A stretch of 64,000 nucleotides of DNA from Candidatus Peregrinibacteria bacterium (GCA_016699515.1 CP064978.1:1178001-1242000), one strand, 5' to 3'. Positions 26,767 to 35,157 are shown, numbered from the stretch's first letter. The notes: generated by a model from the letters alone, not told the origin. Program-made: numbers and translations.

Positions 26767-27531
26767 ATGATTTTCATCCTATCCCCTTCTAAAACTCAGG
26801 ATTTTGATACGCCGGCGCCGGTGAGCGACGTGAGTCAGCCTCGCTTTTTAAAGCAATCGGAAGTGCTGGTTAAGGAATTGAAAAAGCTTTCGGAAGTGGA
26901 GATTGGCAAACTGATGAGCATTAGCGATAAACTGGCCGCTTTGAATTATGGGCGCTATCACCGATTTACCGCCCCGTTTAAACCGAGTAACAGCAAATCG
27001 TGCCTGTGGGCATTCAGGGGGGATGTGTACGACGGAATGAATGTGGATCATTATTCCCGAACGGAGGTGGATTATGCGCAAACTCACTTGCGGATTTTTT
27101 CGGGATTGTATGGGTTGATGCGTCCGCTCGACTTGATGCAGCCATATCGCCTGGAAATGAAAACGAAACTGAAGAACCCAAAGGGGAAAGACTTGTATGA
27201 TTTTTGGGGGCATCAACTCACCGATCAATTGCAGGCCGATTTAAAAGCAAATGGCGACGATGTGCTGATCAATTTGGCCTCACAGGAATACTGGAAGGTG
27301 ATTCAGCCAGCAAGCTTGAATGCGCGCATTATTACGCCCAAGTTTATGGAAAATAAAAATGGGGATTTAAAAATGATCGCCTTGTTTGCCAAAAAAGCGC
27401 GCGGCCTGATGGCGGATTATTCGATTCAGAATCAACTAAAAGACCCCGAAGCGCTTAAGTCATTTTCTGTTAATGGATATCAACTAAATTCTGCTCTTTC
27501 TTCTGCCGACGAATGGGTCTTTGTTCGTTAG
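26767..27531 (+). CDS. yaaA: YaaA family peroxide-stress protein
   Basis: DUF328/UPF0246 family. In E. coli YaaA lowers free iron during hydrogen-peroxide stress and binds DNA. 254 residues with the family start MIFILSPSKTQDF, then FRGDVYDGM, LRIFSGLYGLMRPLDLMQPYRLEM, NLASQEYWK and the C-terminal FSVNGYQLNSALSSADEWVF. Its presence suggests exposure to oxygen or peroxide. Confidence 0.9.
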   Translation: MIFILSPSKTQDFDTPAPVSDVSQPRFLKQSEVLVKELKKLSEVEIGKLMSISDKLAALNYGRYHRFTAPFKPSNSKSCLWAFRGDVYDGMNVDHYSRTEVDYAQTHLRIFSGLYGLMRPLDLMQPYRLEMKTKLKNPKGKDLYDFWGHQLTDQLQADLKANGDDVLINLASQEYWKVIQPASLNARIITPKFMENKNGDLKMIALFAKKARGLMADYSIQNQLKDPEALKSFSVNGYQLNSALSSADEWVFVR

Positions 27532-27587
27532 CACGAACAACAAATTGACTTACCTTTTAATAATTCCCTTGGGGGGTTTTTATTTTT

Positions 27588-27596
27588 TGGTAGAAT
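27588..27596 (+). promoter_or_regulatory. Extended -10 box TGGTAGAAT
   Basis: After a G-run and T-rich tract, 36 bases before the kinase-like gene. Confidence 0.5.
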
Positions 27597-27632
27597 GAGG
27601 CTATGTAGTAAACTGCCTAGTCACCCCTATTT

Positions 27633-28544
27633 ATGGTAGAGCTTGCCCGTCAAATCTCAACAACTGACTACTACAAAGCTGCTCTCACAAAGCCCAATGG
27701 TTTTCGCACCCCCGATGATTTAGGTCCTTTTGCTGATCAATTAGCCCAATTGGCGGTTCAGATTCATGGGCAAGTCGCTGTTACTCTGGATGCCCCTTCT
27801 GGTGCCGGTAAAAGTTGCACTGCACAACAGTTGATCCATCTGGTTGGCTTGCATCACCCAGAGGTGAGTGGGGTTCATGTGGAGGGGGATCGTTACCTAG
27901 GAACACTGCGTGGAACGTGGCAGCGCGAGGCTATGACCAGTGGTGGCCCCGCCGACTTTTGGCAAAGGATTCACGATTGGCAGGCACTCACTAATTTTCT
28001 TGGCCGTGTTGCTTCTTTGGGCGTGAATGGAGGGATTGTTCCCATGGGTAAAACCTACGAGGGCGATTACTTCCGATATGATCGGATGTCCTATATTCCA
28101 CAAGGTCCGAAAGTCATGGTTGTTACGGGCCTTCGCTTGGGCGATGCCGTAGCAGAAGTGTATGGCCAGCGGAACACAATACGAACTGTTTTGAGTGTAG
28201 ACCCTGCTATTGCACTCATGTCGTCTTTAGTACGCGACCTATCGAATGGTCGCATTACTGATCTTGCGAGTTTTAGGGAACGATTGGAGTTTCGCCTCAA
28301 AGAATATGCAAACCAATTGCCTGCTTTTGGTGCCTTGCTCAGCCGCACAGGAGAGGACAAACCTGTCGTCTTTGATTACAATACGGTTCACCCCCCTTTG
28401 GCTAATCTAAAAGAGGTCCTGCTTAGCCAATTGGCTGAATGGAAAAACACAAAACAACCTGCTGAGAACCCGGATATGCTGGACTTGGCGGAGGTGATTC
28501 AATTGGTGGGAACACCCGAAGATCCTCATGCGGCAGCTGCTTAA
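27633..28544 (+). CDS. P-loop kinase-like protein
   Basis: 303 residues, substrate unknown. Walker A is VTLDAPSGAGKSCTAQQLI (residues 50-68), in the style of uridine/cytidylate kinases (D-x-PSGAGK). HVEGDRYLGTLRG may be the acceptor-site strand, and RIHDWQALTNFLGRV resembles the R..DW..L segment of uridine kinase-like proteins. A basic helix (RLEFRLKEYANQLP) follows. The C-terminus ends in an Ala-rich tail. Zeta-toxin-type kinases are the alternative, but no antitoxin is seen. Confidence 0.5.
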   Translation: MVELARQISTTDYYKAALTKPNGFRTPDDLGPFADQLAQLAVQIHGQVAVTLDAPSGAGKSCTAQQLIHLVGLHHPEVSGVHVEGDRYLGTLRGTWQREAMTSGGPADFWQRIHDWQALTNFLGRVASLGVNGGIVPMGKTYEGDYFRYDRMSYIPQGPKVMVVTGLRLGDAVAEVYGQRNTIRTVLSVDPAIALMSSLVRDLSNGRITDLASFRERLEFRLKEYANQLPAFGALLSRTGEDKPVVFDYNTVHPPLANLKEVLLSQLAEWKNTKQPAENPDMLDLAEVIQLVGTPEDPHAAAA

Positions 28545-28644
28545 TTTATTGAAAAATAAAAATCATTTTACAAAAGTACACGTCTTCGTTAAAATGACTT
28601 GGCTTTTGCGTCCGGTCCCACATCATCGAGTGACATTTATATTT

Positions 28645-28719
28645 GGAGCGGTAGTTCAGTTGGTTAGAACGCCTGCCTGTCACGCAGGAGGTCGCGTTCA
28701 AGTCCCGTCCGTTCCGCCA
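28645..28719 (+). tRNA. tRNA-Asp (GTC)
   Basis: Cloverleaf with acceptor GGAGCGG/CCGTTCC (one G-T pair), D-arm TAGTTCAGTTGGTTAGAAC, anticodon stem CCTGC/GCAGG around CTGTCAC with GTC at 28679-28681, T-arm with GTTCAAGTC, discriminator G and an encoded CCA. Confidence 0.95.
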
Positions 28720-28721
28720 TT

Positions 28722-28820
28722 CTACTCCGTCAAAGGCTACGTCGAATACCATGAGACGTACGGCTTTGATTGCGAAGTGAATGTCCGCCTTAGCCTTGTG
28801 CGAAGGTGGGCATATTTGTT
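28722..28820. repeat. Inverted-repeat segment between tRNA-Asp and a GIY-YIG gene
   Basis: tcaaaggctacgtc is answered by gacgtacggctttga about 11 bases later. A second GC-rich pair follows (gtccgccttagcc, gcgaaggtgggc). Such cgcc/gaagg hairpins upstream of GIY-YIG genes are familiar to me from CPR genomes. Confidence 0.5.
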
Positions 28821-28842
28821 TTTGTATTTTAATAGGAATTTA

Positions 28843-29085
28843 TTGTATTACGTTTATATTTTGAGAAGCCTAAAAGTTTTAAATGAAACTTATGTGGGCT
28901 TTAGTACTGATTTTGAGCGCAGACTAGCCGAGCATAATTTAGGTAAATCAATTCACACTAATAAATTCAAGCCTTGGAAAATCGACGTGTTGGTTTCTTT
29001 TGAAAATCGCAAAAAAGCAGAGGCATTCGAAAAATATCTCAAGACTGGTTCAGGCCGGGCTTTTGCTAAAAGGCACTTCATTTAA
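28843..29085 (+). CDS. GIY-YIG nuclease superfamily protein
   Basis: Small 80-residue GIY-YIG domain (UvrC N-terminal/YhbQ type): YYVYILRSLKVLNETYVG gives the GIY and YIG strands (YVYIL, TYVG), FERRLAEHN has the catalytic-region Arg and His, and KAEAFEKYLKTGSGR closes the fold. I choose TTG at 28843, with AGGA five bases upstream. Many CPR genomes carry several such stand-alone domains; their role is unknown. Directly downstream of tRNA-Asp behind a hairpin segment, suggesting a transferred unit. Confidence 0.8.
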   Translation: MYYVYILRSLKVLNETYVGFSTDFERRLAEHNLGKSIHTNKFKPWKIDVLVSFENRKKAEAFEKYLKTGSGRAFAKRHFI

Positions 29086-29114
29086 ATCGTCCCATTGGGG
29101 TGGTTTTTTGTTTG

Positions 29115-29123
29115 TGTTACAAT
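29115..29123 (+). promoter_or_regulatory. Extended -10 box TGTTACAAT
   Basis: After a T-rich tract, 38 bases before the HupE start. Confidence 0.5.
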
Positions 29124-29161
29124 GGTGCTGGAATTAAAAAACATTCTTTACTTTTGTGCTT

Positions 29162-29746
29162 ATGAAAAATGCTCTAAAAATGCTGCCCCTTATGCTCATT
29201 GGCCTCTTGGCGATTCCCCAAGGTGCCCACGCGCATTGGATTGGAGGATACGGCCTAGAAAGTGGGCTTACTCATCCATTGTTGGGCCTTGATCATCTGT
29301 TGGCAATGGTGGCCGTCGGTGTCATCAGCACTCAAATTACCCCTAATAAAATTTGGAGGTTGCCCGCGTTATTTCTTTCTTTCATAATGATGGGAGGGCT
29401 TTTGGCCATGAATAGAGTCGGGATACCTTTTGTTGAAACCGGGATCGCGCTTTCGGTTTTGTTTTTAGGGGTTTTCATTGCACTTGATCAACGGATCTCT
29501 GGGCGTTGGGCGGCTGTTTGTGTTGCACTTTTTGCTCTTTTTCATGGTCAGGCTCATGGCATTGAGATGCCCATGCTTGCACACCCTGCGCTTTACGCGA
29601 CTGGCTTTGTACTTTCGACCGCTCTTTTACACCTTGTCGGTGTGTGGATTGGGCGCCTGTTTCGCACCACTGAATTCACTCTTGCCACCTTGCGTTATGC
29701 TGGGCTGAGCATGAGCTTTATTGGCTTAACTTATCTTTTTCTATGA
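29162..29746 (+). CDS. HupE/UreJ family metal permease
   Basis: Membrane protein of 194 residues. A signal peptide (KNALKMLPLMLIGLLAIPQG) ending AHA is followed by about six helices. The family motif HPLLGLDHLLAMVAVG contains the His/Asp pair thought to bind nickel or a similar metal, and FALFHGQAHGIEMP is the second signature. HupE proteins take up nickel (or cobalt) for hydrogenase or urease; neither enzyme is seen in the window. The ATG at 29162 is preferred over a GTG two codons upstream. The stop overlaps the next start by four bases. Confidence 0.85.
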   Translation: MKNALKMLPLMLIGLLAIPQGAHAHWIGGYGLESGLTHPLLGLDHLLAMVAVGVISTQITPNKIWRLPALFLSFIMMGGLLAMNRVGIPFVETGIALSVLFLGVFIALDQRISGRWAAVCVALFALFHGQAHGIEMPMLAHPALYATGFVLSTALLHLVGVWIGRLFRTTEFTLATLRYAGLSMSFIGLTYLFL

Positions 29747-30312
29747 AAACTCATTCGTTTAAAACCCTTTTGGTTTTGATTGCCCTGGTTACCCTAACGG
29801 GTTGTTTTGGCCTTAAGTCGGATCAAACTCCTACACCAGCACAGACCGTTGGGCTGACCGACTCTTATGGCAATGCGGTGTCCGCCGCATGCCAAGCGTG
29901 GTTTGATGGTTGCAATAATTGCCATGTGAATGGTGATGTGATGGCCTGTACCAAAAAATTCTGCCCGCAAGAAAGCCTTCAGCCTGCCACGTGTTTGGAT
30001 AAAGTGCGTGTGAGCAATCTAGAGGCTGATCAAACGGTTTCCTCTCCTTTGGTGGTAGAAGGAGAAGCGCGCGGCTATTGGTTTTTCGAGGCGGACTTTC
30101 CGGTAGAAATTGTGGATACTTTGGGCAACCGTTTAGGCAGTGGTATCGCCAGTGCACAGGGGGATTGGATGACGGAAGATTTCGTCCCCTTCACGGTCAC
30201 CATCAACTTTGATGCAGCCAACGCTACTGAGGGTGAATTGGTGCTCAAGCGCGATAATCCTTCGGGTTTGCCCGAAAATGACGACGAGGTGCGGATTCCG
30301 GTTCGCTTCTAA
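29743..30312 (+). CDS. Lipoprotein with C-terminal Gmad2 Ig-like domain
   Basis: 189 residues. Lipobox LVTLTGC at residue 20. A Cys-rich stretch follows (ACQAWFDGCNNCHVNGD, then further Cys). The C-terminal Gmad2 domain is clear: SSPLVVEGEARGYWFFEADF, GDWMTEDFVPFTV, and LVLKRDNPSGLPENDDEVRI. Gmad2 is found on surface proteins and is thought to bind ligands or peptides. ATGA overlap with hupE means translational coupling, so it may help the permease capture metal (inference). Confidence 0.75.
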   Translation: MKTHSFKTLLVLIALVTLTGCFGLKSDQTPTPAQTVGLTDSYGNAVSAACQAWFDGCNNCHVNGDVMACTKKFCPQESLQPATCLDKVRVSNLEADQTVSSPLVVEGEARGYWFFEADFPVEIVDTLGNRLGSGIASAQGDWMTEDFVPFTVTINFDAANATEGELVLKRDNPSGLPENDDEVRIPVRF

Positions 30313-30314
30313 AA

Positions 30315-30359
30315 TTGACATTTTCGTCTATTTAAGTTATCATTTAAATGTACATTTAA
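30315..30359 (+). promoter_or_regulatory. Toxin-antitoxin promoter with palindromic operator
   Basis: TTGACA (30315-30320), 17-base spacer, TATCAT (30338-30343). The perfect 16-base palindrome TTAAATGTACATTTAA (30344-30359) abuts the -10 and would cover the transcription start. This fits autorepression by the antitoxin complex. Confidence 0.75.
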
Positions 30360-30368
30360 TTATACATT

Positions 30369-30650
30369 ATGTTTAATCTTGGTGATGATATTGTTATGAT
30401 TGGTTCGACCGATTTGCGCGATAAAATGCCTAAAATTAAGCAGAGTATTAAGAAAAATAAAGTCATTGTTGCTGAGCGTGGTACCCCTTTTGCGGTTTTA
30501 TCCGATTTTGATGAATACAATCAAAAAGAGGAAATTATTGATACTTTTGGGGATATAGTGTTGGGCTATTTGGCCAAAGAACGTGCCGAAAAAAGCTCTG
30601 AAAAAGATTACGTGGATTCAGAAACTGTTGAAAAATCTATTGGACTTTAA
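30369..30650 (+). CDS. Phd/YefM-like antitoxin
   Basis: 93 residues. The core GSTDLRDKMPKIKQSIKKNK then VIVAERGTPFAVLSDFDEY is the Phd/YefM fold (an R-x3-P-x-I helix, then G-x-P-x-A-V-L with a Y). The acidic C-terminus (KDYVDSETVEKSIGL) would wrap the toxin. Two ATGs are possible, 30369 and 30396; the second begins closer to the family start. It precedes the toxin by eight bases. Confidence 0.8.
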   Translation: MFNLGDDIVMIGSTDLRDKMPKIKQSIKKNKVIVAERGTPFAVLSDFDEYNQKEEIIDTFGDIVLGYLAKERAEKSSEKDYVDSETVEKSIGL

Positions 30651-30658
30651 GCCCCTCT

Positions 30659-30949
30659 ATGTATCGAGTTTTATATCATAAATTAGTTTTAAGCGAGGAC
30701 TTTAAAAAAGTTTCTAAAGTGGACCAGCGTAAAATTGTTTCCACAATCAAAAAGAAGCTGGCCAATGACCCCGAGTCTTTCGGGAAACCTCTTGTGAGTG
30801 ATTTGAAGGGTTATTTTCGCCTGAGAATTGGGTTTTATCGTGTTATTTATTCGGTTAGTAAGAAGGAAGTGACTGTAATGGTTGTAAAAATTGGATTGAG
30901 AAAGGATTTAAAAGCTTATTTAGAAGCGGCTAAGAGACTGGGCCTATGA
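30659..30949 (+). CDS. RelE/ParE-superfamily toxin
   Basis: 96 residues. MYRVLYHKLVLSEDFKKVSK, then helices, then LVSDLKGYFRLRIGFYRVIY and a final strand VTVMVVKIGLRKDLKAYL. The L-x-G-x-x-R-L-R-x-G-x-Y-R-V-I-Y pattern is the classic RelE family core with basic residues for mRNA cleavage. Its stop overlaps the GNAT start by four bases. Expected to be kept inactive by the Phd-like protein. Confidence 0.88.
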   Translation: MYRVLYHKLVLSEDFKKVSKVDQRKIVSTIKKKLANDPESFGKPLVSDLKGYFRLRIGFYRVIYSVSKKEVTVMVVKIGLRKDLKAYLEAAKRLGL

Positions 30950-31753
30950 TCAAAAACCTTTCTTCGGAGCATAAACCATTGGTTGTGGATTTTGCGTATC
31001 AAAGGGAACGTGAGAATTTATTTGTGATTGGGAGTTTCAAAAAACATGACGATACGCTTTGTGAGAATGATTTTTGGGGATATTTTGAAGGGGATCATTT
31101 GGTTGGGCTCGCCACCTTTTTTATCCGATGGGGCAGCTTTGTGGTGAATGCTCAGGATCCGTTGGTGATTGAAGCACTCACCGATGAGGCAATTCGAGCC
31201 AATCGGACCATTGAATACGTTCCTTGTTTTAAGCAATATGCCGACGTGATTGTTCGTCGACTACAAACTCAGCATGGCATTTCCCCTAAAGAACTCACTG
31301 AAGAAGTTGTGATGGTTTTAAATCGGGATTTTTTTGTCGATTTTTCGACCGGTGATGAATCGGTCGCTACGCCGGATGACATTGATGCCATCATTCGCTT
31401 TGATCGGATTATCGAAAACGAGCCAGTCGATTCACCCATTCAGGAATATGAGCGAAAGCGGATTAATCCCGATGAAAATTTTTATGCTCAAAAAAGATGG
31501 AGTGATTGTTTCGCGGGCGAATCCTCATGGAGTTTCCAATCATTACTTTCAAATTGGTGGCGTTGGGACCCTTAAAGAACATCGAGACAAAGGTTATGCC
31601 AAGCAGGTGGTCAGCGCGCTCTGCCGACATTATTTTGATCAAGACGTTCCCTTTGCCCTGCTATTTACAGCTGAACATAATGCGGCGGCCCAAAGTGTGT
31701 ATGGTTCGCTGGGGTTTAAGCCCGATGGGGAGTTTGTTATTGCGCGGTATTAG
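30946..31753 (+). CDS. GNAT-family N-acetyltransferase (one frameshift)
   Basis: About 269 residues. The C-terminal GNAT domain is clear: VSNHYFQIGGVGTLKEHRDK then GYAKQVVSAL, the acetyl-CoA pyrophosphate loop (V-G-T-x5-R-x-x-G-Y-A), and AEHNAAAQSVYGSLGFKP. The N-terminal half (FDFAYQRERENLF-like start) is a degenerate second domain as in the DUF4081/two-domain GNATs. The frame shifts in the T5/A6 runs at 31477-31495; two missing bases or one extra restore FY..KKDGVIVS. The ATGA overlap with the toxin gene places it in the same message. The substrate is unknown. Its 3' end overlaps convergent dinB by 17 bases. Confidence 0.75.
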
Positions 31754-32957
31754 CAATAATGAGCCTTTCATAATCCCTTCTCCATTCTTGTTCGGCTAGT
31801 AGCATGCTGCCGCTCATGATGGTGCGGTGGCCATATTTTTGATTGAGCGCTTGTTTGGCTGCTTCCAGCTGATCGTTTTTAAGTTGGTCGGCGATGGGGT
31901 CAAATAAGTTAAGCTGCTTGCCCGTGTCGGGCCGTAGATCGGTTAAAAACACACCGGCGGACCGCCACGTGAATCCGATGGGGATTTTTTGATACAAACC
32001 GGTGAGTGCTTTAACCATTATTTGAAAATTGCGAGTGGGTTCTTTCAGATTCGCCTCTAAATAGAAGCGCTTGAGTTCTTTGGTGCGCAAATACAGAGTG
32101 ATTTTTTGGGTGGTCAGTTGCCATTGGTGCAGGCTTTCTAAAGCACGTTCCAAATGAAATTGGCTCATCCCCACAATCACGGTGGGGTCGGGGGTGAGAG
32201 TGCGAAAACTACTGGTGCGGCCAATTTGCTTAGGCGCTTCGCGCTCGGGTTTTAGAGGGAAAGAACTTTCACCGTTTAGTTCGCGCCATAAAAACACTCC
32301 TGTAATGCCAAACCACTTTTTAACCTGGGTGTAGGGCAATTGGGCAAAATCATACGCGGTGCGAACGAGCGTGCCTTCTAAAAAGGCTTGGCGACGCTGC
32401 CCAATTCCGGGAATATCACCCAGCGCTTGGGTTTTTAAAAAAGCGTCGACCGACTGAGGGTCGATCATGGTGGTGCCATTGGGCTTGTTGGCCTCACTGC
32501 CCATTTTGGCCAAGGTTTTGTTGGGCGCTACCCCCACACTTACCGTGATTCCAAGCTGGTCGCTCACCGACTTTCGAATGGCGTCGGCCACGCCTCTATC
32601 GGTGGTTTTGTGCATTTCTGAAAGGCCAGTGAAATCTATAAACGCTTCGTCGATCGAAGTAACCTGCACCACGGGTGACCAGGTTTTCAGCAGGCTCATC
32701 AGTTGGCGCGATACAACGGTATAATAGCGTAAATCGCCGCTCAAAAAGATACCATGGGGGCACAGCTTTTTGGCTTCGTGCAGTCGCATGACGGTTTTTA
32801 CTCCGCAGGCTTTGGCTGCTTCGGTTTTGGCCAGCACAAAACCGCCTAGTTTTCCTAGCACCATCACGGGCTTGCCTTGCAGGTGGGGACGGCGGGCGAC
32901 TTCGCAGGCTGCAAAAAACCCATCGGCGTCGATGTGAGCTACCATTACATTTGACAT
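31737..32957 (-). CDS. dinB: Y-family translesion DNA polymerase IV
   Basis: Low-fidelity polymerase for bypass of damaged template. 406 residues. Catalytic residues: AHIDADGFFAACE (first Asp), SIDEAFIDFTG (Asp-Glu pair). GVAPNKTLAKMGSEANKPNG, the helix-hairpin-helix LGDIPGIGQRR, and a C-terminal little-finger domain follow. The first four residues MSNV are encoded by the flanking short-word repeat, so the second ATG (32945) may be the true start. It follows lexA by about 20 bases on the same strand and is probably SOS-controlled. Confidence 0.92.
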   Translation of the reverse strand: MSNVMVAHIDADGFFAACEVARRPHLQGKPVMVLGKLGGFVLAKTEAAKACGVKTVMRLHEAKKLCPHGIFLSGDLRYYTVVSRQLMSLLKTWSPVVQVTSIDEAFIDFTGLSEMHKTTDRGVADAIRKSVSDQLGITVSVGVAPNKTLAKMGSEANKPNGTTMIDPQSVDAFLKTQALGDIPGIGQRRQAFLEGTLVRTAYDFAQLPYTQVKKWFGITGVFLWRELNGESSFPLKPEREAPKQIGRTSSFRTLTPDPTVIVGMSQFHLERALESLHQWQLTTQKITLYLRTKELKRFYLEANLKEPTRNFQIMVKALTGLYQKIPIGFTWRSAGVFLTDLRPDTGKQLNLFDPIADQLKNDQLEAAKQALNQKYGHRTIMSGSMLLAEQEWRRDYERLIIANTAQ

Positions 32958-32985
32958 TTAACATTTGACTATTGACTAATATTTT
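32946..32985. repeat. Short-word repeat arm (ACATTTGACATTTAAC type)
   Basis: acatttgacatttaacat and ttgactattgactaat fill the lexA-dinB junction, overlapping both gene ends. The style matches the arms of the S23 element at 8886-9346. Confidence 0.55.
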
Positions 32986-33551
32986 CGGACACTGCCGCGG
33001 ACGACGCCGACGATCGATTGATGCGTGTAGGCGGATAGATCGATGGGGGGGTAGGCGCTGTTGGCGGGTAACAACCGCAGTCGGTCCCCTTGTTTGTGCA
33101 GGAATTTAACGGTGAATTCCCCTTCTAAATTTGCAACGACAATGTCTCCGGATTTGGCTTCGGGCGTGCGTTCGACCACCAGTACATCGCCTTCAAAAAT
33201 ACCGGCGTCGATCATGCTGTCGCCTTTGACGCGAATGAGCATAGTGGCATGAGGCCGTTCGATCAGGTAGTCGTCGAGCGATAGGCGATCATTCGCCTCT
33301 TCTTCGGCAGGACTGGGAAACCCCGCTTTGACCGATTCAAAATAAGGGAGTCCGTCGAAGTTTTCCCCGGGTTCCAGTTTGTTGCTTTTTCGGCGCAGAT
33401 AACCCTGATCGATCAATCGATTGATGGCGTAATACGCGGTGCTTTTGGACTGATAGTTGAACAAGGTGCGCATGTGTTCGTAGGTGGGCAAATAGCCATG
33501 TTCTTTGTGAAAATTGCGCAGGGTCGATAATTTATCTTTTAAGGATTTCAT
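32976..33551 (-). CDS. lexA: LexA-type SOS repressor
   Basis: 191 residues. N-terminal winged helix (residues 5-55: HGYLPTYEHMRTLFNYQSKS, NRLIDQGYLRR) and a C-terminal S24 latent protease. The autocleavage site Ala76-Gly77 lies in SVKAGFPSP. The catalytic Ser112 is in VKGDSMIDAG and Lys149 in FTVKFL. The C-terminal half resembles UmuD (FPSPAEE, LSLDDYLI) but the HTH makes it a repressor. A GAAC-N4-GTTC box lies upstream. It leads a lexA-dinB operon. Confidence 0.88.
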   Translation of the reverse strand: MKSLKDKLSTLRNFHKEHGYLPTYEHMRTLFNYQSKSTAYYAINRLIDQGYLRRKSNKLEPGENFDGLPYFESVKAGFPSPAEEEANDRLSLDDYLIERPHATMLIRVKGDSMIDAGIFEGDVLVVERTPEAKSGDIVVANLEGEFTVKFLHKQGDRLRLLPANSAYPPIDLSAYTHQSIVGVVRGSVRKY

Positions 33552-33554
33552 ATC

Positions 33555-33619
33555 CAGGAATAAGAAGTAAGGATTAAGTAAAAGGTGGCTTAATTCTGAC
33601 TCCTTATTCCTTAATCCTT
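33555..33619. repeat. Palindromic intergenic element, AGGAATAAGAAGTAAGGATT type
   Basis: aggaataagaagtaagg and gattaag on the left, cttaattc and ccttattccttaatcc on the right. It separates the LexA box from the lexA start codon, so it lies in the 5' leader. Confidence 0.65.
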
Positions 33620-33641
33620 TTTAGAACAAACGTTCTAAAAA
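33618..33641. promoter_or_regulatory. LexA box (GAACAAACGTTC)
   Basis: GAACAAACGTTC at 33624-33635, GAAC-N4-GTTC, the Gram-positive/actinobacterial SOS box type. Flanking TTTTTA/TAAAAA extends the palindrome to 24 bases. Positioned upstream of lexA-dinB. Confidence 0.8.
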
Positions 33642-33710
33642 CATCCTTCAGCTTAAAACGGGCTCGACGAAAGTGCAAGCAAATGCGGTTGACGATGAGC
33701 GGAGTTCGAT

Positions 33711-34969
33711 TTAATTCACCCGTTTGATGTCGGCGCCGAGTTCGGTGAGTTTTTGTTCGAGGCGCTCGTAGCCACGGTCGATGTAGTAAATATTGGTGAT
33801 TTCCGATTCACCTTCGGCGGCTAGGGCGGCCAGCACGGTGGCGGCGCCGGCGCGGATGTCGCAGCTATTTACCGAGGCTCCTTTCAATGCTACCGGGCCG
33901 GTGATTTCGGCTTGGTAGGCGTTGAGCAATTTGGGTTTTACGCCCATTTTTTCGAGTTCGTATAAATACTGCAAGCGTCCGTCGAACAAGGTTTCAAACA
34001 CAAAACTGGTTCCTTCGGCTTGAGTGAGGAGTGTGGCAAATGGCGCCTGAAGGTCGGTGGGGAAGCTGGGGAATACCGCCGTTTGCAAACGAATGGCCTT
34101 TAGATTTTTGGATGGCAAAACGCGTACGGCATTTTCAGAAAGTTCGAATCGCACGCCGACTTCGCGCAATTTTTGCCAAAAGATATCGAGATGATGAGGT
34201 ACCAGGTCGGTTACGGTGACTTCGCCTTGGGTGATGGCGCCCGCTAGCACTAAAGTGCCGGCTTGCAAGTAATCAGACGTGACGCGATAGTCGGCTCCGT
34301 GGAGCTCATTTACGCCTTCAATGTGAAGGGTGTGCGTGCCGATTCCGTCGATTTTAGCGCCGCAGGCGTTTAAAAGTGGCATAGATCCTGCACATGCGGT
34401 TCGCTGGCGGCCAAACGAATGACGGTGGTTCCGCTGGCGGTGGCCGCCGCAGTAATGGCGTTTTCGGTGGCGGTTACGCTCGCTTCGGTCATAGTAAAGT
34501 CGACCCCTTTCAGCCCACTCGTTTTTAAGTGAATCAGATCATCTTGCATGACCGACTGCGCTCCCAGCGCTTCGAGCGCCATTAAATGCGCATCCATAGG
34601 ACGCTTGCCCAGTACGCATCCCCCCGGAAAAGCGAGTGAGACGTCTTTTTGGCGCGCCAAAAGGGATCCCAACAGCAAGCTGGACCCGCGCAATTTACTA
34701 ACGAGTTCATGCGGAATGGCCGAGGTTTTAATGGTTTCGGCATGAATTTTGAGCGTGTTGTTTGCGAACGAGTTCTCCACTCCTAAATGGTTCAAAATTT
34801 TCAACATCGTGTGAATATCGGCAATGTCGGGCACGTTGGTGAGCGTTACCGGCTCTTTTTATAAGCAGAGCAGCGGCCATGATGGGTAGCGCGGCATTTT
34901 GGATCCCCCTGCGGTGACCGAGCCGTGAAGCGCTTTTCCGCCCGTGATTATAAATCGATTCGAGTGCAT
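33711..34969 (-). CDS. murA: UDP-N-acetylglucosamine 1-carboxyvinyltransferase (three frameshifts)
   Basis: First committed step of peptidoglycan synthesis: transfers enolpyruvate to UDP-GlcNAc. Piecing the frames gives about 420 residues, the normal length. Visible: [17 protein letters not shown] with N-A-A-LP after restoring one [26 protein letters not shown] with the fosfomycin-target Cys position (G-C-V-L/x-G-x-R-P), [10 protein letters not shown] joined to [12 protein letters not shown], and [13 protein letters not shown] near the end. Breaks lie at plus-strand homopolymers 34372-34375, 34856-34860 and 34897-34900. Three errors in one essential gene argue for poor base calls, not decay. 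Confidence 0.9.
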
Positions 34970-34985
34970 ATTAATAATTGATAGT

Positions 34986-35119
34986 AATGTCCAATGTCCA
35001 AGCACCAATGTACAAACAAATTCAAATGATTTAATTTCTAATGACCTAAAAGTTTGAGTTATTTGGTTATTTTGGAATTAGTTATTGTTTGTAATTTGTA
35101 ATTTGGTTATTGGACATTG
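34986..35119. repeat. Palindromic intergenic element, AATGTCCAATGTCC type
   Basis: aatgtccaatgtccaag, tacaaacaaattc on the left. The right arm has attgtttgtaatttgt (35084-35099) and ggttattggacatt. It links the ACAAATTACAAAC family with the TGTCC words. Confidence 0.75.
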
Positions 35120-35148
35120 ATAGGTTAGTTGCTATTTGTTTAATTTTC

Positions 35149-35157
35149 TGCTATAAT
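35149..35157 (+). promoter_or_regulatory. Extended -10 box TGCTATAAT
   Basis: Follows a T-rich tract, only 12 bases before the ATG at 35170, implying a leader of a few bases. Confidence 0.55.

Noticed and set aside
28528..28842. Long reading frame running from the kinase 3' end through tRNA-Asp into the GIY-YIG gene
   Set aside because: It translates the tRNA; only the part from the TTG at 28843 looks like protein.
29162..29746. Recoded TGA (Gly) as in Gracilibacteria
   Set aside because: Genes such as hupE and the ATP-grasp fusion end at TGA where the family should end, and no conserved Gly positions are encoded by TGA.
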